This document shows positions 43,070 through 51,520 of a stretch of DNA of 62,103 bases, piece by piece. Position numbers and translations under genes: made by a program. The notes under the pieces were generated by a model. That model was not told the DNA's origin and did not search any database. It saw nothing but the letters and a program-made list of their open reading frames with translations. The number at the start of each line of letters is the position of its first letter. Positions within the stretch are counted from its first letter, which is position 1. Where the stretch lies: the NCBI GenBank assembly GCA_024711005.1, contig JANJTQ010000010.1, forward strand, positions 1 through 62,103. The letters run 5' to 3'. This DNA is from Opitutaceae bacterium. Lineage in GTDB: Bacteria; Verrucomicrobiota; Verrucomicrobiia; Opitutales; Opitutaceae.

Positions 43070-44359
43070 TCATTTCCACTCGACCTCGGCGCCGAGGGTG
43101 CGGAGGTTTTCGACGAAGCGGGGGTGGGCGCGTTTGATGATCTCGGCGTGTCGCACGACCGACTGTCCGGGGATCGAGGCGGCGACCATGTAGAGCGCCA
43201 CGGCTGCGCGGATGATGTAGGGCGATTCGACCACGGCGGGACGCAGCGGACGGTTGCCGAAGACGACCAGGCGGTGCGGGTCGCTCACGAGGGCGTGCGC
43301 GCCGAATTTGGCAAGCTCGGGGATCCACGAAAATCCGTTTTCGTAGACCTTGTTCCAGAAGTGAATCGTGCCGTCGCAGCGCGTGCTGAGCGCGATCATC
43401 AGGGGAAGCAAGTCGACCGAGAAATACGGCCAGGGCGCGGCCTCGATCTTGGGGAGAAGGTTGGTCGTGAAGGGCGTTTCGATCACGAGTTCCTGTCCGC
43501 GACGAACGACGACGGTGTCGCCCTCGTGCTCGATGATGACGCCGAGTTTTTTGAAGGCGCGGCCGATCAGGTCGAAGTGGTGGGGCAGGGCCTTGGTGAC
43601 GCGGACCTCGCCGCCGGTGATGGCGCCCAGCGCGAGGAAGGTGACGATCTCGTGGTAGTCGGAATTGATGGTGATTTCGGCTCCGTGGAGTTTTTCGACG
43701 CCGACGATTTTGAGCATCGAGGTGCCGAGTCCCTCGATTTTGGCGCCCATCGCGACCAGTGCGGCGCAGAGGTCCTGCACGTGGGGTTCGCTGGCGGCGT
43801 TGATGAGCGTGGATTCGCCGGAGGCGAGGGCGGCGGCCATGGCGAAGTTTTCCGTGACGGTGACCGACATGTAGTCGCACCAATGCCGGGCGCCCTTGAA
43901 GCCGTGGGGCAGGGCGATGACGAGCGTGTCGCCTTCGCTCACGGTGGCGCCGAGGACGGAAAGGATTTCGAGATGCGGATCGATTTCGCGTACGCCGAGG
44001 GAGCAGCCCTTGGTGTTCGTTTGAATGGCGATCTGGCGCAGGCGACCGAGCAGGGCGGGATAGAGCAGGACGGTGGAACGCATGTCCTGCGGGAGCTCGT
44101 CGTTGGCGAGGGTGCTCTTGAAAGAGGCGTGGCAAACGCGCATCTCGGCGCGTTCGCGGTTCCACTCGATTTGCGAGCCCTGCGACTGGAAGAAGGCGAC
44201 CAGCTTGTTGAGGTCTGTGATGTCGGGGACATTTTTCAACGTCACGGGCTCGTCGGTGAGGAGCGTGGCGCAGAAGATGGGCAGGACGGAATTTTTGTTG
44301 CCCGAAGGCGTGATGGTGCCGGTGAGGGGCTTGCCGCCGTGGACGATAAGATCGGACAT
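43070..44359 (-). CDS. murA: UDP-N-acetylglucosamine 1-carboxyvinyltransferase MurA
   Basis: MurA catalyses the first committed step of peptidoglycan synthesis, transferring enolpyruvate from PEP to UDP-GlcNAc in the cytoplasm. The 429 residues match the family. The start MSDLIVHGGKPLTGTITPSG, the PEP-site NKNSVLPIFCATLL, and the loop TKGCSLGVREIDPHLE with the catalytic Cys are visible, as is the EPSP-synthase-like repeat with TVTENFAMAAALASGEST. The ATG at 44359 is chosen; a longer frame would start within the terminator of the preceding gene, which excludes it. Confidence 0.95.
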   Translation of the reverse strand: MSDLIVHGGKPLTGTITPSGNKNSVLPIFCATLLTDEPVTLKNVPDITDLNKLVAFFQSQGSQIEWNRERAEMRVCHASFKSTLANDELPQDMRSTVLLYPALLGRLRQIAIQTNTKGCSLGVREIDPHLEILSVLGATVSEGDTLVIALPHGFKGARHWCDYMSVTVTENFAMAAALASGESTLINAASEPHVQDLCAALVAMGAKIEGLGTSMLKIVGVEKLHGAEITINSDYHEIVTFLALGAITGGEVRVTKALPHHFDLIGRAFKKLGVIIEHEGDTVVVRRGQELVIETPFTTNLLPKIEAAPWPYFSVDLLPLMIALSTRCDGTIHFWNKVYENGFSWIPELAKFGAHALVSDPHRLVVFGNRPLRPAVVESPYIIRAAVALYMVAASIPGQSVVRHAEIIKRAHPRFVENLRTLGAEVEWK

Positions 44360-44436
44360 GTGGGAGGTGACGGGGAGCGCGGAGCTCGGAGTAAAGAGGA
44401 GGACGAAGGAGACGGTAGGCGTCTCGCGACGAGGAC

Positions 44437-44471
44437 GCAAAAAAGGCGCCCGCAAAAATGCGGACGCCTTT
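44437..44471 (-). terminator. Rho-independent terminator of the RGG-protein gene
   Basis: The arms AAAGGCGCCCGCA and TGCGGACGCCTTT, with one mismatch, form a 13-bp stem around an AAAA loop. On the minus strand it is followed by a run of six T. It lies 77 bp behind the RGG-protein stop and just upstream of the murA start, so murA should have its own promoter. Confidence 0.85.
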
Positions 44472-44547
44472 GAAATGCGCGGGGCCGGTGAGCCCTTGGC
44501 AAGGTTTATAATTTCACGCGCCGTCGTGGGAAATCATGCGGCTTGCA

Positions 44548-45747
44548 TCAAGCGCTCGGCGGGATGCCGGAGCCGCCGCCATCATGCCGATGACCGCCGC
44601 CCTGGCCGCCGGAGCGACCGCGACCACCGCGACGACGACCGCCCTGACCTTGGGGGCGATGCTCGCCGCCACCGTGGCCATGCGAGGGATGTCCCTGGCC
44701 GTGGCTTTGGGCTTGGTTGCCGCCCTGCGGACCGCCGGGAGCACCCGGGGCTCCGCCGGAACGACCGCGACCGCCGCGACGGCGGCGACGACGATTGCCG
44801 TCGGGACCACGCTCGCCGCCGCCCTGGACGGGCTGGGCGCCGGGGAGGGCGGGCTTGCCGGCCTCGGGTGCGGTGCCGAAGAGACCTTTGACCCAGCCGA
44901 AAAGACCGCCGGGTTTTTTGGCGGGGGACTTGCCACTGGCAGCGGGTGTGCTGGAAGGGGCATTGCCGGCAGGACGGTTGCGGTCCCGTGGCTGTTGAGA
45001 GTCGCCGCGCTGTTGCTGAGGACGACCGCCGCGTTGCTGCTGAGGACGGTTGCCACCGTCGCGACCACCGCGGAACTGACGACCCTGACCGCGGTTGTCG
45101 CCCTTGGGGGCGCTGCCGGCGGCGTTCGGGGCGGGTTCAAGCATCGGCACTTCGCTGCGGCGCTCCGGACGGAACACCGGACGCTCGCTGCGGAGCGGGG
45201 AGCCGGCGTTGGAAGCCGGGGGTTGGGCGGCTTGCGAGGCGGGGGCGTTGCCTTCGTAGGGGAAGGCGGGGGTTTCCCAGCTTTGGGCCGGGTGTTTCAC
45301 TTCCGCGGGGGGAAGGATGTTGAGTTCGGCCTTGGGGGCCGGAGCGGTGGGTTTGACGACGGTCGCGGCGGGCGCGATCGGAGCGGGGGCCGGAGCCTCC
45401 GCGGGGGGGGCAACAACCGGAGCGACCGGGGCCTCGGCTACGGGAGCCGGGGCGGCCTCGGGAGCGGGAGCGGACGGAGCTTCGTTCACGGGAGCGAACG
45501 GGTTCTGGTATTCCGTCTCGGCCTTAATCACCTGAACCGCAGAGGGCTTGTAGGTGTCGTTGGCGGTGTTGCTGTTACTGGCAGGGGCCGGTGAGGCCGG
45601 AGGGCTGACGCGTTTGCCGCGGGCAAGTCCCGAGCCGCGGTTGGCACCGGAAGCGGTACCCCAGTCGGCTATGGGTGCGGAGGGCGCACCAGCGGTCTCG
45701 GCAGGGGCCTCAGGGGGCGTGCTGCCGGACGTGGATGTATCTGACAT
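44548..45747 (-). CDS. Disordered RGG-rich protein, probable nucleic-acid binder
   Basis: This protein of 399 residues is of low complexity throughout. Residues about 1-190 are rich in Pro and Ala. The middle is rich in Gln, Arg and Gly with repeated QQQRGG and FRGGRDGG. A short island KKPGGLFGWVKGLFG (about 275-290) could fold or bind a partner. The C-terminus is rich in RGG/RG and His (RRRRRRGGRGRSGG, GHGGGEHRPQG). RGG boxes bind RNA in many proteins. There is no signal peptide. An A-rich leader without a clear Shine-Dalgarno precedes the ATG, and a strong terminator follows, so it is transcribed alone. The specific function is unknown. Confidence 0.75.
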   Translation of the reverse strand: MSDTSTSGSTPPEAPAETAGAPSAPIADWGTASGANRGSGLARGKRVSPPASPAPASNSNTANDTYKPSAVQVIKAETEYQNPFAPVNEAPSAPAPEAAPAPVAEAPVAPVVAPPAEAPAPAPIAPAATVVKPTAPAPKAELNILPPAEVKHPAQSWETPAFPYEGNAPASQAAQPPASNAGSPLRSERPVFRPERRSEVPMLEPAPNAAGSAPKGDNRGQGRQFRGGRDGGNRPQQQRGGRPQQQRGDSQQPRDRNRPAGNAPSSTPAASGKSPAKKPGGLFGWVKGLFGTAPEAGKPALPGAQPVQGGGERGPDGNRRRRRRGGRGRSGGAPGAPGGPQGGNQAQSHGQGHPSHGHGGGEHRPQGQGGRRRGGRGRSGGQGGGHRHDGGGSGIPPSA

Positions 45748-46059
45748 GTCTTTGTTTGTCTGTTGGTTAAATCGCGCTCACCGCGGAAGGCGGGAGCTGC
45801 GAGGATCAGTTGCCGGGGGAGGCGCGAGAGCGCTCGACGCGGGCAACAAGGCTCAAAAGTCGCGAGCTTGCGCCTAGGGGGCAACTTTTAATTTGAGATT
45901 GGCCGGGAGGCAATCGGGTGTGCGGCACCAAGCGAGGAACGCTACGATTCGCGGTGGAACTTTCTCATATGAACGAACTTATTTGGCGGGCCAAGGCGAC
46001 GGCTTGCGATTGGGGACTGTTTCGCGGACGAAGAGACCGGTTGTAACCCAACTTTTTTC
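45748..46059. other. Divergent intergenic region
   Basis: This 312-bp gap between the RGG-protein gene (minus) and the CBM9-like gene (plus) must hold both promoters. An AT-rich patch is at about 45886-45900 (ACTTTTAATTTGAG) and another at 45960-45985. No convincing -35/-10 pair, RNA gene or small reading frame with homology was recognised. Confidence 0.4.
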
Positions 46060-46734
46060 ATGTGTGACGTCCAAACTGGTGTGTCTGTGTGCCTGGTGAT
46101 TCCGCCCGTGCAGGGCTTTGCCTTGTCTGACTGGGAGGCGATGGAGCGGGCGATGACCGCGGGAGTGCGGTTGGATTTCGCGCAACCTTGGTTTCCCGAG
46201 GCGGAGGCGGACTTTAAGCCGGGGCAGGTGTGGTTGGGCATCCAAGGAGACGAATTGGTCGCGTATGCCGTGCTTCGCGACGACCAGCCGGCCAATCGGT
46301 CGACCCAGTGGAATGATCCCACTTGGATGCGGGGCGATGTGCTGGAGTTTTTTTTCCAAGCGGAAGACCGGCCGGGGTATTATGAGTTTCATGTGACACC
46401 GGAGAACTGCCGGCTGCAGCTGTTTTTTCCGAGCAGGGCGGCTTTCCTCGAACCTCGCGGACACCGGCCTTGGGCGATTGCCGAGAGCCGTTTTGAGAGC
46501 GCGACGCGCGTCAATGATGACCGGACGCAGTGGGAGGCGGTCATGCGCATCAAGCTGGCGCTGGTGCTTGATGAGCCGCGCACCGATGGCTCGCGGCGTT
46601 TCCGGTATTCATTCAGTCGTTATGATTACCAGCCGGGGAGGACGCGTCCGGTCACCTCGGCAACGACGGCGTTGAGCGCGCCTAATTTCCACAACATCTG
46701 CGAGTGGTCCTGGGCCGAGGTGGCGCGCGAGTAA
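46060..46734 (+). CDS. Carbohydrate-binding family 9-like protein
   Basis: This protein of 224 residues consists of a single DOMON/CBM9-like beta-sandwich. Family features are the early Trp/Phe strand with VRLDFAQPWFPEAEADF, the central GDVLEFFFQAEDRPGYYEFH followed by VTPENCRLQLFF, and a late YSFSRYDYQPG. No clear signal peptide follows the chosen ATG. Stand-alone proteins of this type occur in glycan-degrading bacteria, but their ligands are mostly unknown. It is followed 55 bp later by the dUTPase gene on the same strand. Confidence 0.8.
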   Translation: MCDVQTGVSVCLVIPPVQGFALSDWEAMERAMTAGVRLDFAQPWFPEAEADFKPGQVWLGIQGDELVAYAVLRDDQPANRSTQWNDPTWMRGDVLEFFFQAEDRPGYYEFHVTPENCRLQLFFPSRAAFLEPRGHRPWAIAESRFESATRVNDDRTQWEAVMRIKLALVLDEPRTDGSRRFRYSFSRYDYQPGRTRPVTSATTALSAPNFHNICEWSWAEVARE

Positions 46735-46789
46735 GAGGGCGGAGCACTTGCCACTTGATCCGCGACGCGGGGCCGCCAAGCCTCCGCGC

Positions 46790-47161
46790 ATGGACAAGCT
46801 CGAAGAAATTTTCCGCATGCAGGCGGCGCTCAATGCGCGAATCGGTGTCGTTCTCCCGCCCCCGAGCGAGGAGGAAAAAACGAAGTGGATCCTCAACTAC
46901 ACCCGCGCGATGCAGCAGGAGACCGCCGAACTGATCGATAGCGTTCCTTGGAAGTGGTGGGCCAAATACCAAAAGTTTGACGAACAGAACGCCAAGGTCG
47001 AAGTCGTGGATCTTTTTCACTTCCTTGTCTCGCTCGCGCAGACGCTCGGCATGACCTCCGAGGATGTTTATCAGGCGTATCTCAAGAAAAACGCCGTCAA
47101 TCACCAGCGCCAGGAGTCGGGCTACGCCGAAAAGAACGCCGACGATTCGAAGCACATCTGA
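46790..47161 (+). CDS. All-alpha dimeric dUTPase (dUTPase_2/MazG-like)
   Basis: This all-helical nucleotide pyrophosphatase of about 123 residues hydrolyses dUTP (and dUDP) to dUMP, keeping uracil out of DNA. The family signature is visible: MDKLEEIFRMQAALNARIG, the metal-site helix MQQETAELIDSVPWKWW with its E-x-x-E, and the second E/D helix VEVVDLFHFLVSLAQTLGM. The ATG at 46790 is chosen because the family begins there; 14 more residues in frame lack similarity. It is transcribed behind the CBM9-like gene without obvious functional connection. Confidence 0.88.
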   Translation: MDKLEEIFRMQAALNARIGVVLPPPSEEEKTKWILNYTRAMQQETAELIDSVPWKWWAKYQKFDEQNAKVEVVDLFHFLVSLAQTLGMTSEDVYQAYLKKNAVNHQRQESGYAEKNADDSKHI

Positions 47162-47196
47162 GGAGATCCGGTTGGTTGAGGAATGTGGTGGCGAAC

Positions 47197-47229
47197 GTGA
47201 GCGAAGGGGGCGCTGAACCCCTCGCTCAC
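47197..47229 (+). terminator. Hairpin behind the dUTPase gene
   Basis: GTGAGCGAAGGGG and CCCCTCGCTCAC pair over about 12 bp around a short loop, 36 bp behind the dUTPase stop. A GGGGTTTTTT run follows 30 bp later with a weak GCGCA/TGCGC stem. Together they plausibly end the transcript before the protease gene. Confidence 0.5.
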
Positions 47230-47318
47230 GGTACCCGTCGACGTGTGCGCAGGGGTTTTTTGCGCGCGGCGACGAGCTTGTTCTTGTGCGGACGCGCGGC
47301 GTGGATTGGATCGCTTAA

Positions 47319-48737
47319 ATGTTACCTCCTGCGCGATTGGGAAAGTGGCTGTTTGGAACGACGGGACTGATCCCCGTGATGGCGATGGTTCTTGCGGGGG
47401 TGGGGTGGACGCCCACGGCGGCGCGAGCCGGGACCCTTCCGCTTGAGCGGCATCCGGATGACTTCCGGCAGGTGATCAACCGGGCCAAGGAAAACGTGTT
47501 CCCGGCGGTGGTTTACCTGCGTTGCGTGGTCGAGAATTTCGAGATGGGCAAGCGGCTGCGACACAGTGTGTCCGGCAGCGGCGTGGTGCTCTCGGCCGAC
47601 GGTGAAGTCGTAACCAACTGGCACGTGGTCGACCGGGCCTTGGAAGTGCGTTGTCTGCTCAACGACGGACGTGCATTCGATGCCGAGGTGGTCGGGAGCG
47701 ACAAGGACACCGACCTTGCGCTGGTGAAGCTGAAGCTTCCGCCCGGGGAAACGATTCCGTTCGCGGTGTTGTCGGAAGCGGGACCGGTGCAGGAAGGGGA
47801 TTTTGTCATGGCGCTCGGTGCCCCGTGGGGGCTCAACCGTTCGGTGTCGTTCGGCATCGTCGCCTGTGCGAAACGTTATCTGCCGGAAGGCAGTGAATAC
47901 AGCACCTGGATCCAGACGGATGCCTCGATCAGTCCGGGAAACTCCGGAGGGCCGTTGGTGGATACCTGGGGGCGCGTGGTGGGAATCAACACGCGTGGCG
48001 CGATGCAAGGGGGCGACATGGGCTTCGCGGTGCCGGCCGAGATCGTGAAGTTGGTTATCCCGCGATTGCGTGCGACCGGGAGCGCGGATTGGGCCTGGAC
48101 CGGGTTGCAGTTGCAACCGCTGCGGGATTTTCAGCGCAACATCACTTTCCCGGGAAGTACCGGCGTGGTGGTGGCCGGCACGGATGCGGACAGTCCGGCT
48201 CGCGAGGCGGGCTTGAAACCATCCGACCGGTTGCTGGCCATCGCGGGCGAGCCGATCACGGCGTTGATGGAGGAGGATTTGCCCGAGGTGCGTCGCCGGC
48301 TTGCCCTGTTGCCCGTCGGCACGCCCCTGCCGCTCACGATTTCCCGCGACGGCACCGAACTCACGCTCAGTCTGTCGTCCCGGGCCAAAGGCCGCGTGTT
48401 GGGCGAAGAGCTGTCGTGTCCGCAGTGGGATTTCACGGTCAAAGAGGTCAACCAATTCGAGGTGCCCGACCTGTATTTCCAAACCCAAGGAGGGCTCTAT
48501 GTGCGCGGCGTGCGGTCGCCGGGCAACGCCGCCGGCAGCGGTCTCAGGCCGCGCGATCTTTTGCTGCGGATCAACGGCCTGCCGGTCACCCGGATCGAGG
48601 AGGTGCGCAAACTGCACGAAGACTCCCTGGCCAAATTGCGCGACGGCGGGAACCGCCGGTTGGTGCTTTCGGTCCTCCGCAACGGCCAGCAGATGCAGGT
48701 CGTCGTGGATATCTCCCGCGACTACGCCAACCCGTGA
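47319..48737 (+). CDS. HtrA/DegP-type serine protease with PDZ domains (S1C)
   Basis: This exported trypsin-like protease of 472 residues takes part in envelope protein quality control. A signal peptide (FGTTGLIPVMAMVLAGVGWT, then AARAG) is followed by the protease domain with an intact triad: His in VVTNWHVVDRA, Asp in DKDTDLALVKL and Ser in SISPGNSGGPL. Two PDZ domains follow (about 250-355 with GVVVAGTDADSPAREAGLKP, and about 375-465 with GLYVRGVRSPGNAAGSGLRP). It is the first of three closely spaced genes (65 bp, then a 4-bp overlap), together with a protease-like PDZ protein and a peroxiredoxin. Confidence 0.93.
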   Translation: MLPPARLGKWLFGTTGLIPVMAMVLAGVGWTPTAARAGTLPLERHPDDFRQVINRAKENVFPAVVYLRCVVENFEMGKRLRHSVSGSGVVLSADGEVVTNWHVVDRALEVRCLLNDGRAFDAEVVGSDKDTDLALVKLKLPPGETIPFAVLSEAGPVQEGDFVMALGAPWGLNRSVSFGIVACAKRYLPEGSEYSTWIQTDASISPGNSGGPLVDTWGRVVGINTRGAMQGGDMGFAVPAEIVKLVIPRLRATGSADWAWTGLQLQPLRDFQRNITFPGSTGVVVAGTDADSPAREAGLKPSDRLLAIAGEPITALMEEDLPEVRRRLALLPVGTPLPLTISRDGTELTLSLSSRAKGRVLGEELSCPQWDFTVKEVNQFEVPDLYFQTQGGLYVRGVRSPGNAAGSGLRPRDLLLRINGLPVTRIEEVRKLHEDSLAKLRDGGNRRLVLSVLRNGQQMQVVVDISRDYANP

Positions 48738-48802
48738 TCGCCGCCCGCCGCGTGCGACGCGCTTTCCCTGGTCCTTTTTTGCACCTCATTCGTCATCAAT
48801 TT

Positions 48803-50983
48803 ATGAATACACCTCGTCTCTTCGGTTGGTTGTCCGTTTTCGCGGTCTTCCTCTCGCTTGGCCTGTCCCGCGGGGAGGCCGGTATTGCGGAGGGCGAATT
48901 GCCGCCGACGATCTCCTCGGCGTTGGTGAAAGTGGAGGTCTTTGTGCAGGCGTCCAATGGCGAGGAGCCTCAGGCGGCCGGTTGGAATCAGCGTTGTCCC
49001 AAGTGCGGCAACTACCACGACAACGCCCTGGACAACGCGTTGGTCGACGACCGGCCCGTGGTGGTGGCCGGCTTTCTGGTGGCGGCCGACCGGGTGCTGG
49101 TGTCCGATCCGCTGATCCAGGCGCGTTTCGTGCGACGCTGGCAGGTCCGGATCGGCGATGAAGTGTTGGCCGCACGACCGGCGGCTTGGGCGCTGGATCG
49201 CCCCGCGCTGCTGCTGGCGCTGGATCACGCGCCCGCCTCGGCGCGTCCGCTGGCGTTTTCATCCCAGGCCAAGGAGCCGCTTTTCACGGTGCATCACGGT
49301 GATCAAGGCAATGGCTGGAGCACTTGGGTTCAACCGTATCAGGCGGCGGGTTGGTTGTTGCAGGATGGACTTCGCCAACGAGCGGTCACGGCCGGCTCGC
49401 TGTTCGTCGACGCATCCGGCACACCGGTCGCGATCACCATGGCGGATCGCATCCCGCCCGGAGATGCCTGGCGGGCCGTCTACACCGGTTGGCCGTGGAT
49501 CGAACACGACGCCTACGAGGCGATGCTCGAAAAAAACCGCGAGACGGCCAAGGCGCTCTTCCTTCGGGCCGAACTCAAGTTGCGGGCCCTGCCGGTGCGC
49601 CCGGGCGAGGAGCACAACCGATGGAATCGTGACGAATCCGAGAAGAAGCTCGATGCTCCGCAAACCGCCGTGGTCATTTCGCCTCGTCGCGTGCTGGTGC
49701 TGGCGTCGCTTACACCGAGCCAGACCGCTCGTTTGGAATCGGCTCGCTTGAGGCTCGCAGATGGCTCGGCGATTAACGCCACGTTTGTCGGTTCATCGGA
49801 GGAGTACGGAGCGCTCGTGGTCGACCCCGGTCGCGACCTGCCCACGCCGGCCGCGCTGACCGCCACGCCCTGGGAAACCTTGCGGGACCGTTTGCTGTGG
49901 GCGTCCGATGTCCGCGTGTCCGGAGAGGAATGCGTCGTTCACTGCGGACATCTGCGCCTGGCTTCTCTCAAACCCGGATACAAAAACCGGCTCGTGCCCT
50001 CCTTTGGCCGGGGTGTTGAAACCTCCTTCCTTTTTGATTCCGACGGACGTCTGGTGGGTCTGCCCATGGCCCGGCGCGTCAAAGCCAAGCAGAACAGTTG
50101 GGAGAGCTCGAACGCGTTCATCGTAGCCGCCGGAGACGTGGCGCGGTTTAACGGCGAGACCGCCGTCTGGGCCGATCCGCGGAACCAGCCGATGTCGGAG
50201 GCGGAGTCGCGCCGGCTCGCCTGGCTCGGCGTGGATCTGCAACCACTCGACGCCGATCTCGCCCTGACGCATGGCGTGGCCGCGCAAACCGAGAACGGGA
50301 GCCATGGCGCGCTCGTCACGCACGTTTATGCGGACTCCCCCGCCGCCCGTGTTGGTTTGAAGATGGGCGACGTGTTGTTGCGCGTGCATCCGGAAGGGGC
50401 CGCCAAACCCATCGAGATCCGGGTGGAGCGTCACGCGTTTACCGATCAGCCGTTCCCTTGGGATCGCTACGACGAGGTGAACGAAGCGTATTATGATCGG
50501 ATTCCGCGCCCCTGGCTTCCGGCCGAAAACGCGCTGCATCTTCAGCTCAAAGACTTCGGCATCGGCACGCCCTATCAGCTCGATTACGCCCGCGACGGTC
50601 GGGTCGCCTCGATTGAACTCAAGGTCGAAGCCGGTCCGGTGCATTTTATGACCGCGCCTGAATCCACCCGCGATCAACTCGGCTTCGGGGTTCGCGAACT
50701 CACCTTTGAAACCCGCCGGTTCTATCAATTGGCGGACGATGTTCAGGCTCTGATTATCGCCAAAGTGGAGGCGGGCGGGGCCGCCGCGGTGGCGGGCCTC
50801 AAGCCCTACGAACTGATCACCGCGATCAACGACCAGCCGGTCGGCACGGTCGCCGCTTTCGAGAGTGCGATGACCTCCGGAGGCGTCCTGCGACTCGGGG
50901 TGCGTCGCATGCACCAGACGCGTGTTGTCGCTTTGGATACAACCGCGAAGACGAAAGTCGCCGAAAACGCGGAGCAGCCATGA
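48803..50983 (+). CDS. PDZ-domain, protease-like exported protein without visible catalytic triad
   Basis: This protein of about 726 residues has a signal peptide (LFGWLSVFAVFLSLGLSRGE). The first 500 residues look like two degenerate HtrA-type protease folds. Segments align with a protease scaffold (SSALVKVEVFVQASNGEE, VVVAGFLVAADRVLVSDPL), but I see no NWHVV-like His or GNSGGP-like Ser motif. A CPKC zinc-ribbon-like insertion (QRCPKCGNYHDN) sits near residue 60. Two PDZ domains follow (about 480-535 with AWLGVDLQPLDADLA, and at the C-terminus with VAGLKPYELITAINDQPVG). It is probably a non-catalytic partner of the upstream protease (inference). The ATG at 48803 is chosen from the signal peptide. 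Confidence 0.8.
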   Translation: MNTPRLFGWLSVFAVFLSLGLSRGEAGIAEGELPPTISSALVKVEVFVQASNGEEPQAAGWNQRCPKCGNYHDNALDNALVDDRPVVVAGFLVAADRVLVSDPLIQARFVRRWQVRIGDEVLAARPAAWALDRPALLLALDHAPASARPLAFSSQAKEPLFTVHHGDQGNGWSTWVQPYQAAGWLLQDGLRQRAVTAGSLFVDASGTPVAITMADRIPPGDAWRAVYTGWPWIEHDAYEAMLEKNRETAKALFLRAELKLRALPVRPGEEHNRWNRDESEKKLDAPQTAVVISPRRVLVLASLTPSQTARLESARLRLADGSAINATFVGSSEEYGALVVDPGRDLPTPAALTATPWETLRDRLLWASDVRVSGEECVVHCGHLRLASLKPGYKNRLVPSFGRGVETSFLFDSDGRLVGLPMARRVKAKQNSWESSNAFIVAAGDVARFNGETAVWADPRNQPMSEAESRRLAWLGVDLQPLDADLALTHGVAAQTENGSHGALVTHVYADSPAARVGLKMGDVLLRVHPEGAAKPIEIRVERHAFTDQPFPWDRYDEVNEAYYDRIPRPWLPAENALHLQLKDFGIGTPYQLDYARDGRVASIELKVEAGPVHFMTAPESTRDQLGFGVRELTFETRRFYQLADDVQALIIAKVEAGGAAAVAGLKPYELITAINDQPVGTVAAFESAMTSGGVLRLGVRRMHQTRVVALDTTAKTKVAENAEQP

Positions 50984-51453
50984 TTCAACCCGGCCAGAAA
51001 ATCGACACCCGCCTCCGCCTGAGCTTCGTTCACGGAAACGAACGGCATGACGGTACGCTTGCCGATCTCCTCACGCGGCCGGCGATCGGGTCGGTTCACA
51101 TGAAGAACAACACGCCTTCATGCGATCGCCAGAACGACTCGCTGGCCGCGCATGCGGGCGAGTTCGACAAACTCGGATACAACCTTGTCGCACTCAGTCG
51201 CGACACCTGCGGCTCCCATTTAAAGTACGCCGCGAAGAAAGGCCTCTCCTATGTCCTGGTGAGCGATCCGGACGACGCTTTTGCGAAGGCGGTCGATTCC
51301 ATCGTGAAGAAATCCATGTATGGACGTGCGTTTCACGGACCGGCCCGCGCGGCGTATGTGATCGATACCGACGGCACCGTGCTGGCGGTCATCGAGAAGG
51401 TGGACACCAAGGATCATTCCGCACAGCTTAAGGCCGTGCTGGCCGCCCTTTGA
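50980..51453 (+). CDS. Peroxiredoxin of the thioredoxin fold (Bcp/AhpC-TSA-like)
   Basis: This protein of 157 residues reduces peroxides using a reactive cysteine. The peroxidatic Cys is probably that in NNTPSCDRQNDSLAAH, equivalent to the TPGCT-type loop of Bcp proteins though changed. A second Cys in SRDTCGSHLKYA may resolve it. The later part keeps the family pattern VLVSDPDDAFAKAVD, AAYVIDTDGTVLAVI. There is no signal peptide. Its ATG overlaps the TGA of the PDZ protein by 4 bp, so translation is probably coupled. This links peroxide defence to envelope proteolysis. Confidence 0.88.
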   Translation: MIQPGQKIDTRLRLSFVHGNERHDGTLADLLTRPAIGSVHMKNNTPSCDRQNDSLAAHAGEFDKLGYNLVALSRDTCGSHLKYAAKKGLSYVLVSDPDDAFAKAVDSIVKKSMYGRAFHGPARAAYVIDTDGTVLAVIEKVDTKDHSAQLKAVLAAL

Positions 51454-51462
51454 CATGTTGCG

Positions 51463-51489
51463 GCCCCGCCCACGCGGGGCTTTTTATTT
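51463..51489 (+). terminator. Rho-independent terminator of the protease-peroxiredoxin operon
   Basis: GCCCCGC and GCGGGGC form a 7-bp GC stem with a CCAC loop, followed directly by TTTTTATTT. It starts 9 bp behind the peroxiredoxin stop. Confidence 0.88.
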
Positions 51490-51520
51490 CGCCGTCGCGT
51501 AAACGCATCTCCTTCCATCC

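Noticed and set aside
44536-45594. A plus-strand frame of 352 codons opposite the RGG-rich protein
   Set aside because: Both frames are of low complexity, but the minus frame has an ordered layout (Pro/Ala, Gln/Arg/Gly, island, RGG tail) and a strong terminator in the right place.
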